Source: Streptomyces aurantiogriseus (GTDB taxonomy: Bacteria > Actinomycetota > Actinomycetes > Streptomycetales > Streptomycetaceae). Taken from it: a DNA stretch of 64,000 bases. The notes beneath the pieces were generated by a model. It was not told where the DNA came from and did not search any database. It worked only from the letters and a program-made list of their open reading frames with translations. Position 1 is the stretch's first letter. Each line of letters starts with the position of its first letter. A program made the translations under genes and the position numbers. Below are positions 15,887-21,843 of the stretch, piece after piece. The DNA is taken from assembly GCF_014649375.1 (NCBI RefSeq), contig NZ_BMSX01000003.1, positions 434,001-498,000 of the forward strand, written 5' to 3'.

Positions 15887-16602
15887 CACAGCTGCGGGTC
15901 GTGGTGGCGGACGACAACCCGGTGGTCCGTGCCGGCCTGACGGCCCTGCTCTCCGGCCGCGACGACATCACGGTCGTGGCGGAGGCGGCGAACGGACACG
16001 AGGCCTGCGAGGCGGCCGACCGCCACCGCCCGGACGTGGTCCTCCTGGACGTCCGTATGCCCGTCATGGACGGCATCGCGGCACTCCCGCACCTGGTGGG
16101 CATCGCGCCGGTCATGATGCTCACGTACAGCGGCGAGTCGGAGACCGTCCAGGAGGCGCTGCGCCGGGGGGCAGGCGGCTACCTGGTGCACGGCGAGTTC
16201 ACGGTGGAACAACTCGTGGCGGCGGTACGGGACATCGTGGCGGGCCGCCCGCATCTGACGCCGACGGCGGCGGGGGCGCTGGTGGCGCACTTGAGGGAGA
16301 CGGCGGTGAACACGAATGCGAATGCACATGACGACTTAGAAGTCCCGTTGAACCCAAGGGTAGTTACCCCCCCAAGGCCTTCACAATTGCAACCAAATAT
16401 GGGACAGTCAAGGTTCCAGCTCAGTGGGAGGGAGGCGGAGATCATGGACCTCATCGCATCCGGGATGAACAACCAGCAGATCGCCGCCACCTGCTTCATC
16501 AGTGAGAAGACGGTCAAGAACCACATCAACCGCATCTTCGCCAAACTCCACAGCACCAACCGCGCGGAGGCGGCTGCCAAGTGGCTGGGGGCAGCGGGAT
16601 GA
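15883..16602 (+). CDS. LuxR/NarL-family response regulator paired with the Tad-locus kinase
   Basis: 239 aa. Receiver domain 1-125 with acidic pair Asp10/Asp11, phospho-acceptor Asp56 (VVLLDVRMP) and conserved Lys region replaced by a GGYLVHGEF segment, a typical output region. A long linker of about 50 residues is rich in Asn, Pro and Gln (VNTNANAHDDL to PSQLQPNMGQ). A LuxR HTH follows (LSGREAEIMDLIASGMNNQQ to INRIFAKLHSTNRAEA). The linker DNA is clearly less GC-biased than the rest of the gene. The start overlaps the kinase stop. It probably activates flp or the whole pilus locus; the 114-bp gap before flp leaves room for a promoter. Confidence 0.92.
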   Translation: MTQLRVVVADDNPVVRAGLTALLSGRDDITVVAEAANGHEACEAADRHRPDVVLLDVRMPVMDGIAALPHLVGIAPVMMLTYSGESETVQEALRRGAGGYLVHGEFTVEQLVAAVRDIVAGRPHLTPTAAGALVAHLRETAVNTNANAHDDLEVPLNPRVVTPPRPSQLQPNMGQSRFQLSGREAEIMDLIASGMNNQQIAATCFISEKTVKNHINRIFAKLHSTNRAEAAAKWLGAAG

Positions 16603-16716
16603 ACTCACGCGTGGGCCTGGATTGGGCCCGGAAATGGGCCCTGGGACCCTCGGCCCCCCGAGCCACCGCCCCGTACCGTGCTCGCGCCGGCAGCGCGACC
16701 AGCGGAGGGGAACACC

Positions 16717-16923
16717 ATGAGCAACTGGATCAACACCACCGTCGCGTCCCTCAGGGGGCGGGCCGCTCGGGCCGGCCGGGGGGACCGGGGGCAGACGGCG
16801 GTGGAGTATCTGGGGATCATTGCTGTGGTGGTGGCGATTGTGCTGGCTATTACGGGGACGGACATCGGGCAGACGATCTACAACGCCATCACGGACAAGA
16901 TCACCGAAGTCACGGGAGGCTGA
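16717..16923 (+). CDS. flp: Flp/Fap-type major pilin
   Basis: 68 aa. The positively charged leader ends in RGQTAVEYLGIIAVVVAIVL, the type IVb pilin signature (Gly before the cleavage site, Glu +5, Tyr +6) followed by the single hydrophobic helix and a short tail ending in TEVTGG. It is the structural subunit of the Tad pilus, and needs a TadV-type prepilin peptidase, which is not in this window. AGCGGAGGGG precedes the ATG by seven bases. The next frame begins inside its stop codon. Confidence 0.93.
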   Translation: MSNWINTTVASLRGRAARAGRGDRGQTAVEYLGIIAVVVAIVLAITGTDIGQTIYNAITDKITEVTGG

Positions 16924-17522
16924 CGCCGTCCCGTAGGCGTGGCGACGCAGGGCAGGCTTTCCCCATCTACATCACGGTGGTGGCGGGCCTGCTCTTTCTC
17001 GCGTTCGCCTATCTGGCGGTCGGCCAGGCGGCGGCGAACCGAAACGGGGCCCAGACGGCAGCCGACGCGGCAGCGCTCGCCGCGGCCCAGGACACCAGGG
17101 ACCAGTTGGCGGGCGAGTGGGTGGAGAACGTACTCGACCCGACGGTGTGGCAGCGCATCTTCGACGGAGACGCGGAAGGGATCGTCGACTCGTGCTGGCG
17201 GGCGTACGAACTCGCCGAGCAGAACGACGCCAGTGTGGACGGGTGCGACCCGGACGGCCTTCTCGGTTACACGGTCGCTGTCACCACCAACAAGAGTGTC
17301 GGGGACTCGATAGTGCCCGGAACCGAGGGCATGAGGTCCATCGCCTCCGCATCCGCCGTGATCGAGCCGCTCTGCACGTTCGAACCGCTCGGTGAGGACG
17401 CAGAGGAGGACGAGCTGCCGCAGCTCAACTGCGAGGACGACAGCATCTGGACCCTGGATCCGGAAGACCTGACCGATCTCCCGGAACCTCAGGACCTCTT
17501 CGACGTCCACCTGGCCGACTGA
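16920..17522 (+). CDS. TadG-like pilus-associated protein, probable CTG start
   Basis: 200 aa if it starts at CTG 16920, which overlaps the flp stop as CTGA. No ATG, GTG or TTG stands between there and the TadG-like signature GDAGQAFPIYITVVAGLL, which begins 8 residues later, so either CTG is used or the protein starts much further in at GTG 16978 and loses the charged head. After the helix comes AAANRNGAQTAADAAALAAAQ, the conserved von-Willebrand/TadE-neck segment, then an acidic outside domain with cysteines. It contributes to pilus tethering. Translation is likely coupled to flp. Confidence 0.78.
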   Translation: MTPSRRRGDAGQAFPIYITVVAGLLFLAFAYLAVGQAAANRNGAQTAADAAALAAAQDTRDQLAGEWVENVLDPTVWQRIFDGDAEGIVDSCWRAYELAEQNDASVDGCDPDGLLGYTVAVTTNKSVGDSIVPGTEGMRSIASASAVIEPLCTFEPLGEDAEEDELPQLNCEDDSIWTLDPEDLTDLPEPQDLFDVHLAD

Positions 17523-17556
17523 CAAGCGAACGACGAACGACGAAGGAAGCAGGGGC

Positions 17557-18138
17557 ATGAGCATTCGGTTCACGACGAAGGCCCTGAGGGGGATGGTCGC
17601 GTGCGCGGTCGCGGCCGGTCTGGCTCTCGGAGTGGCCGGCTGTGGCGGTGACGGTGACGACAGCGACAAGCCCAAGAGCTCGGCGTCCGCGTCGCAGGGC
17701 GATGGCTCCCAGCCGAGCCCTCAAGAGGGGCAGTCGGGCGATCCGCTGGCGGAGCTGAAGGGGCCTGACGGCCTGCTGCTGCAGATCACCACAGCCCAAC
17801 GCGACTCGGGCGGCTTCGTCACGGTGAACGGGAGCCTGAAGAACGAGGGCGACAAGACGGCCAACGTGCCTGCACAGTTGAGCGGCAACGAGACCGAGAT
17901 CATCCGGAACGGCCGGTCTCTCGGCGGGGCCACCCTGGTGGATGCCAAGGGGAAGAAGCGCTACTACGTGCTGCGTGACACTGACGGACGCCCGCTGACC
18001 ACGACCAATTTCCCGGCGCTGAAGGCCGGTGAGTCCCTGTCCGTCTTCATGCAGTTCCCGGCGCCTCCGGCCGGAACCACGGAGGTGGCCTTCCAACTGC
18101 CCATGTTCCCGTCCGCCACGATCGGCATCTCCGGGTGA
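17557..18138 (+). CDS. Lipoprotein of the Tad locus
   Basis: 193 aa. A lipoprotein signal peptide ends with the lipobox VAGC (Cys29), then a Ser/Asp/Gln-rich linker to about residue 65 and one beta-rich domain (LLLQITTAQRDSGGFVTVNG, NEGDKTANVPAQLSG, RDTDGRPLTTTNFP) with the look of an immunoglobulin-like or DUF4352-type fold. Anchored on the outer face of the membrane. RBS GGAAGCAGGGGC. The stop overlaps a possible GTG of the next gene, so the two are co-translated. Its role in piliation is inferred from position. Confidence 0.78.
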   Translation: MSIRFTTKALRGMVACAVAAGLALGVAGCGGDGDDSDKPKSSASASQGDGSQPSPQEGQSGDPLAELKGPDGLLLQITTAQRDSGGFVTVNGSLKNEGDKTANVPAQLSGNETEIIRNGRSLGGATLVDAKGKKRYYVLRDTDGRPLTTTNFPALKAGESLSVFMQFPAPPAGTTEVAFQLPMFPSATIGISG

Positions 18139-18146
18139 GGCCCACC

Positions 18147-18767
18147 ATGACCTCTCCTCGAACCGCCCTGGCTGTGGCCACGGTCATGGCCGCCACCTGC
18201 CTGCTCGGCATCCCCACGGCCCACGCCGACGACTCACCCAGCGTCCCCCCGGGCACCGAACCCACCGCCACCGCCCCCGTGGAGGTCGACCCCAACGATC
18301 CCGACCTCAAGCTCCCCGAAGGCGGCACGCTGGCCGAGCCCAAGGTCCTCGACATCAAGCAGGTCGTGGAGGACCAGACGGGAGACGAACGCCGCGAGGA
18401 CACCAACGCGGATGTGAAGTTCGCCCTCCAGGCGGAGGTTCTGTTCGGCAAGGACAGCGCCAAGCTGAGTGCCGAGTCGCAGGCACGTATCGCGGCGATC
18501 GCCGAGGAGATCAAGAAGCAGAACGCGACGAGAATCCGAGTCTTCGGCTTCACGGACAACCTGGGCTCCTCGGCCCACGGCGACGTCCTGTCGAGGCAGC
18601 GCGCGAACGCCGTACAGGCAGCCCTCGACGACGAGCTGAACGACCCGAACGTCACCTTCGACGTACGCGGCTACGGCGAGCAGTACCCCATCGCGTCCAA
18701 CGCGACGGAGGAGAGCCGCAAGAAGAACCGCCGGGTCGAGATCACGTTCCCGCGCACGGAGGACTGA
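18147..18767 (+). CDS. Secreted OmpA-domain protein
   Basis: 206 aa from ATG 18147; a GTG at 18135 overlapping the previous stop is an alternative. The signal peptide is cut after AHA. A Pro/Thr-rich linker leads to an OmpA-like peptidoglycan-binding domain (about 95-205): VLFGKDSAKLSAESQARIA, RVFGFTDNLGSSAHGDVLS, QRANAVQAALDD and a final KKNRRVEITF, with the Asp and Arg that hold meso- or LL-diaminopimelate in this fold. It probably fixes the pilus machinery or the lipoprotein to the cell wall. It is the last gene of the Tad locus. Confidence 0.88.
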   Translation: MTSPRTALAVATVMAATCLLGIPTAHADDSPSVPPGTEPTATAPVEVDPNDPDLKLPEGGTLAEPKVLDIKQVVEDQTGDERREDTNADVKFALQAEVLFGKDSAKLSAESQARIAAIAEEIKKQNATRIRVFGFTDNLGSSAHGDVLSRQRANAVQAALDDELNDPNVTFDVRGYGEQYPIASNATEESRKKNRRVEITFPRTED

Positions 18768-18794
18768 CAGGCCGATCCTCGGCACGCTCGTCGG

Positions 18795-18826
18795 CTGCCC
18801 GCGGCATCCGGAGCCGCGTCGGGCAG
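18795..18826. terminator. Hairpin between the OmpA-domain gene and gntR
   Basis: CTGCCCGCGGC pairs with GCCGCG(T)CGGGCAG around an ATCCGGA loop, with one bulged region. It lies between two converging genes and lacks a clear T-run, as is usual in Streptomyces. Confidence 0.5.
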
Positions 18827-18903
18827 CGGGTCGGCGACGAGGTGCCACGGTCGTGGACGGTCTCGATAAGCCCCCGAGCGAGCTGGGAACCCTGCAGGCA
18901 CCC

Positions 18904-19182
18904 TCAGTCGGTGGACTCGTCGCTCTCGGAGGTGTCGGAGGGCATGGCGATGACGAACACTCCCTTGCCCTGGACTCCCTGAACGATCCCCTCTGCTTGC
19001 AACGCCTCGATAGCGGACTTGATGGTTCGGCGGCTGATCACTCCGCCCGTCTCCTGCTCCAGTTCGTGGTGAGAGGGGATGCGTCGGCCGACCGGGATCT
19101 CGCCGCGTCGGATGCGCTCGCGCAGGGCGGAGGCCAGCTGCACATACATGGGAATGATGCTCTCCCGGTCGATCTCTATCAT
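18904..19182 (-). CDS. Minimal GntR-type regulator (winged HTH only)
   Basis: 92 aa, starting MIEIDRESIIPMYVQLA. It contains the GntR winged helix (ALRERIRRGEIPVGRRIPSH, LEQETGGVISRRTIKSAIEA, LQAEGIVQGVQGKGVFV) and then only about a dozen acidic residues; no effector-binding domain is present. Such short GntR proteins occur on Streptomyces integrative and plasmid-type elements as well as in the core genome. It diverges from a four-gene micro-operon across 161 bp that carries inverted and direct ACGT repeats, so autoregulation and control of that operon are likely. The effector, if any, is unknown. Confidence 0.85.
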   Translation of the reverse strand: MIEIDRESIIPMYVQLASALRERIRRGEIPVGRRIPSHHELEQETGGVISRRTIKSAIEALQAEGIVQGVQGKGVFVIAMPSDTSESDESTD

Positions 19183-19230
19183 GCCCTGGAGCGTAAAAGG
19201 CCAGCTCAAGCCAGCATAGGACGACTTAGC

Positions 19231-19260
19231 ACGTGAAAACACGTACCAAGACGTTCCAAG
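19231..19260. promoter_or_regulatory. Probable operator between gntR and the small-gene operon
   Basis: ACGTGAAAACACGT (19231-19244) is a perfect 5-bp dyad with a 4-base spacer. It runs into a tandem direct repeat ACGTACCAAG / ACGTTCCAAG (19241-19260, one mismatch). The block lies in the shared promoter region and is the only AT-rich part of it. It fits a GntR-type site. Confidence 0.6.
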
Positions 19261-19343
19261 TTGCCTTACAGTCGATGTCAGCAGAAGACCCCCGCGACGG
19301 TGGGCGCCGTCCGGGGGCATGGCCGCCAACCCTCTGGAGGTTG

Positions 19344-19592
19344 ATGACAGTGAGCATTATCCACGCGCTGCTGCGCTGGACCTTGGGCGTGTGCGCTCCC
19401 GGCACCGGCAGGCGGAGGGCGGGCGCGCGCCCTGCCGCCGTACCGGCCCTCGCCCGCGAGCCGGAGATGCGCACCCCGGTTGTCGTACGGCTCCCCGCTC
19501 ACCGCTCCCCTTACGGGCTGCCGGTGCTGCTCGACGGAGCCTCCACCGCCCCGGTCCGTCCGTACGTGCTCGCGGCGGAGAGGGCGGCGTGA
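19344..19592 (+). CDS. Small protein 1 of the gntR-linked micro-operon
   Basis: 82 aa, ATG at 19344 with TGGAGG four bases upstream, a strong site. A hydrophobic-amphipathic start (IIHALLRWTLGVCAPG) and an Arg/Ala-rich middle are followed by TPVVVRLPAHRSPYGLPVLL. No known domain. Its stop overlaps the next start as TGATG. The role is unknown; the co-expression with two Cys-rich proteins suggests a common unit. Confidence 0.65.
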   Translation: MTVSIIHALLRWTLGVCAPGTGRRRAGARPAAVPALAREPEMRTPVVVRLPAHRSPYGLPVLLDGASTAPVRPYVLAAERAA

Positions 19593-19807
19593 TGGGGGCG
19601 GGAGACAAGGCGCTGCGCCCGCCCGTGCGGATGTGCGTGCGCTGCGAGGTGACCACCGAGACCCCGGTCGTGGTCGCCGTGGTGCACCAGAACTCGGGGC
19701 CGGGCTTCGTCGTGTACGCGTGCCAGGCATGCGCCGCGCACTACCCGCCGCAGCCGGAGGTCCTCACTGTCGTGTCGCCGTCGCGCCGGGCCGAGGGCGA
19801 GCGGTGA
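19592..19807 (+). CDS. Small zinc-ribbon-like protein of the micro-operon
   Basis: 71 aa. Two CxxC pairs (MCVRCEV at 15-18 and YACQACA at 44-47) around a beta-like core, a typical small zinc ribbon. Start ATG 19592 shares a base with the previous stop, and its own stop overlaps the next GTG (GTGA). It may bind nucleic acid or a protein partner. No homologue is recognised. Confidence 0.68.
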   Translation: MGAGDKALRPPVRMCVRCEVTTETPVVVAVVHQNSGPGFVVYACQACAAHYPPQPEVLTVVSPSRRAEGER

Positions 19808-19980
19808 AGCCGCGGGAACTGTCACCGGAGTGCACGCTGGCGTGCGAGCCGGGATACGAGGACGTCCACGGCGCGTGCCGTCGCCTGAGCGACATCCCGC
19901 TGCCGCACAGCGGAGGCCGCCTCCCGCTGCTGCGGCGCTGCGCCTGCCACCGCCCACTGGTGGGGGAGGGGACACGGTGA
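19804..19980 (+). CDS. Cys-rich 58-aa protein of the micro-operon
   Basis: 58 aa, GTG at 19804 overlapping the previous stop. Five cysteines (PECTLACEPGYEDVHGAC and RRCACHR) and a Pro/Arg-rich background. The pattern is compatible with a metal site, but I know no family. Its stop overlaps the next GTG. Confidence 0.58.
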   Translation: MKPRELSPECTLACEPGYEDVHGACRRLSDIPLPHSGGRLPLLRRCACHRPLVGEGTR

Positions 19981-20183
19981 ACGTCGGCACTCCACCCGAA
20001 CCGGGAGCCTCCCGCCTGACACTGCGCACGTACCGCGTGGACGGAAACGGACGGCGTGTCAGCCCGGCCCGGGTCAGTGTCCATGGCGACGGCGGTGACC
20101 CCACCGCCCTGTGGGACGCCCCGTCGTGGCCGCCTTGTCGCTGTTTCCGTTGCAGGGAGGACGAGGGCTCGGCGGGCGTATAG
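19977..20183 (+). CDS. 68-aa protein with C-terminal CRCFRC motif
   Basis: 68 aa, GTG at 19977 overlapping the previous stop by 4 bases. N-terminal beta-like segment (RLTLRTYRVDGNGRRVSPA) and a C-terminal PPCRCFRCRED with three close cysteines. Last gene of the unit, followed eight bases later by a 12-bp perfect hairpin (20191-20230). Function unknown. Confidence 0.58.
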   Translation: MNVGTPPEPGASRLTLRTYRVDGNGRRVSPARVSVHGDGGDPTALWDAPSWPPCRCFRCREDEGSAGV

Positions 20184-20190
20184 CCCAGGC

Positions 20191-20230
20191 GTCCGGTGCG
20201 CGGGGATATGGACCCACTCGCGCACCGGAC
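20191..20230. terminator. Bidirectional terminator hairpin
   Basis: GTCCGGTGCGCG (20191-20202) and CGCGCACCGGAC (20219-20230) form a perfect 12-bp stem with a 16-base loop, lying between the converging micro-operon and DUF192 genes. Confidence 0.8.
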
Positions 20231-20239
20231 CTCCACGTG

Positions 20240-20599
20240 TCAGCCTGCCGTATCGACCTTGACCCCCACCCCCACCCGCACTCCCCACCCCTCCATCGTC
20301 CCCGCCCCCGCCTCCAGCACATGCCGCGCCCGCACCCGTGGCAGCCCCAACCGCCCTGGCTGCATCGTGCGCACCGCCATCACCCTCAAGTCACGGTCCA
20401 GATAAGCCACATCGATCGGCATACGCATCCGGAAGGTGTGCACACTGTTCGCGGGGGACAGAAGCATCGCCCCCTCGACGGAGCCCCGCCCGAGCAGCCC
20501 CTTCCTGCGAGCGCGGTAAGAGGTGGCGATCTCCAGCGGAACGCGCACCCCCTCCTCACCCACCACGAGCTCCCCCCACCCGTCACGCCAGCGCGCCAT
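20240..20599 (-). CDS. DUF192 family protein
   Basis: 119 aa, matching the DUF192 layout: LEIATSYRARRKGLLGR, MLLSPANSVHTFRMRMPIDV, AYLDRDLRVMAV and a C-terminal VLEAGAGTMEGWGVRVG. The family forms small beta-barrels often linked to conserved membrane proteins; the biochemical role is not established. No signal peptide is present, unlike many exported members. It converges with the micro-operon and diverges from the RibD_C relic. Confidence 0.88.
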   Translation of the reverse strand: MARWRDGWGELVVGEEGVRVPLEIATSYRARRKGLLGRGSVEGAMLLSPANSVHTFRMRMPIDVAYLDRDLRVMAVRTMQPGRLGLPRVRARHVLEAGAGTMEGWGVRVGVGVKVDTAG

Positions 20600-20672
20600 G
20601 CCCCGTCTCCCCTCGGCTGTGTCGCTACCCTCTGCACCGTAGCGAGCCGGGACACGAAGAGGTGGCCGTCGT

Positions 20673-21235
20673 ATGCGGAAGATCGTCCTGATGATGTCGA
20701 TGTCCCTCGACGGCTACATCGAGGGTCCAGACCGTGACATCTCCTGGCACCGCGTCGACGACGAACTCCATCAACACTTCAACGACACGGCCCGCGAGAT
20801 GGGTGGCTTCCTGGACGGCCGCGTCACCCACGAGCTGATGGCGGGCTTCTGGCCCACGGCCGACCAGGACCCCGAGGCCCCCGCCCCCGTCGCCGAGTTC
20901 GCCGCCATCTGGCGCGAGAAACCGAAGATCGTCTACTCGCGGACCTTGCAGCACGCCGACTGGAACACCACGATCGTCCGCGAGGTCGTCCCCAGGAGGT
21001 CAGGGCCCTCAAGGAGCAGCCGGGCGGCGACCTGGGTCTCGGCGGTGCCCACCTCGCCGCCGCCTTCCTGCGGCACGGCCTCGTCGACGAGTTCCGGATG
21101 TACGTCCATCCCGTCCTCGTCGGCGCCGGCACCCCCCTCTTCCCGCAGGGCTCCGCTCCCGTCGACCTCCGCCTCGTCGAGAGCCGCACCTTCGGCAACG
21201 GGGTGGCGCACCTGCGATACGAGGTGGAGTCCTGA
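20673..21235 (+). pseudogene. RibD C-terminal domain/dihydrofolate reductase-like protein, frameshifted
   Basis: Codons from ATG 20673 read KIVLMMSMSLDGYIEGPDRD and continue as a normal RibD_C protein until VREVVP near 20990. There the good sequence leaves this frame and continues in the next: EEVRALKEQPGGDLGLGGAH, then RHGLVDEFRMYVHPVLVGAG and a C-terminus VAHLRYEVES ending at TGA 21233-21235. Restoring one G at CCC^AGGAGG (20993/20994) repairs the whole 187-codon gene. The family reduces pteridine- or deaminated-riboflavin-like substrates with NADPH. It is either a recent inactivation or a base missed in sequencing. Confidence 0.85.
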
Positions 21236-21353
21236 CGCCGAACAGCGGTGTACAGGACCGGAATTGATGTCCCAGAAGTCACTACTGTTACCGGGCCCCG
21301 CGCGTTAAGTTCTGGCAAAGCGTTGCACGGGGGACCACGGGAGGTTGTGCGAC

Positions 21354-21833
21354 ATGGGGTGGGACGAGTGGGAGCAGCTGAAGGCCGACGCGGCTGAGCG
21401 CGGTTCGACGCAGATGCGGCTCAACCAGCTTCCCGCGGAAGGCGGCGGAGGCGGCGGTGCCCAAGCTGACCTGATCGTCAACCAGGACGACCTCGGCGCC
21501 GTCGGCCATGACGCGCACACCCTCTACGAGGACCTGCGGGTCGGTGCGGACATCGCCGGCGCCGGTGCGAACAGGGATGGCACGGGGTCCACGGGCCAGG
21601 CCGCGGCAGCGCTGAAGTCGCATGGGTTTGAAACGGGCGGTGCCCTGGAGACGACGGTCGACATCTGGACGTCGCAGCTGAAGACGGTGCTCCAGGCCTG
21701 TGCTCACATCTCTGACCACCTCGACTTCAGTAAGAAGCTGCATGCCCAGGATGACGCCAAGATCGGGGCCGTGATCCTCGGCAGTGACGGTGGTGCCCTG
21801 CCCGTTTCCCAGATCAGCAAGTACTTCCAGTAG
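21354..21833 (+). CDS. ESX/WXG100-like small protein
   Basis: 159 aa, ATG 21354 with GGGAGG nine bases upstream (a TTG at 21345 lies in between). A short head with GWDEWEQLK and poly-Gly is followed by an all-helical region typical of WXG100-superfamily partners (LGAVGHDAHTLYEDLRVGAD, then VDIWTSQLKTVLQACAHISD). No signal peptide. Genes of this shape sit ahead of large WXG100-domain proteins in Streptomyces, as here, and are thought to be co-secreted or to act as a partner. No ESX ATPase is in the window. Confidence 0.75.
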   Translation: MGWDEWEQLKADAAERGSTQMRLNQLPAEGGGGGGAQADLIVNQDDLGAVGHDAHTLYEDLRVGADIAGAGANRDGTGSTGQAAAALKSHGFETGGALETTVDIWTSQLKTVLQACAHISDHLDFSKKLHAQDDAKIGAVILGSDGGALPVSQISKYFQ

Positions 21834-21843
21834 GAGCAGCCCG

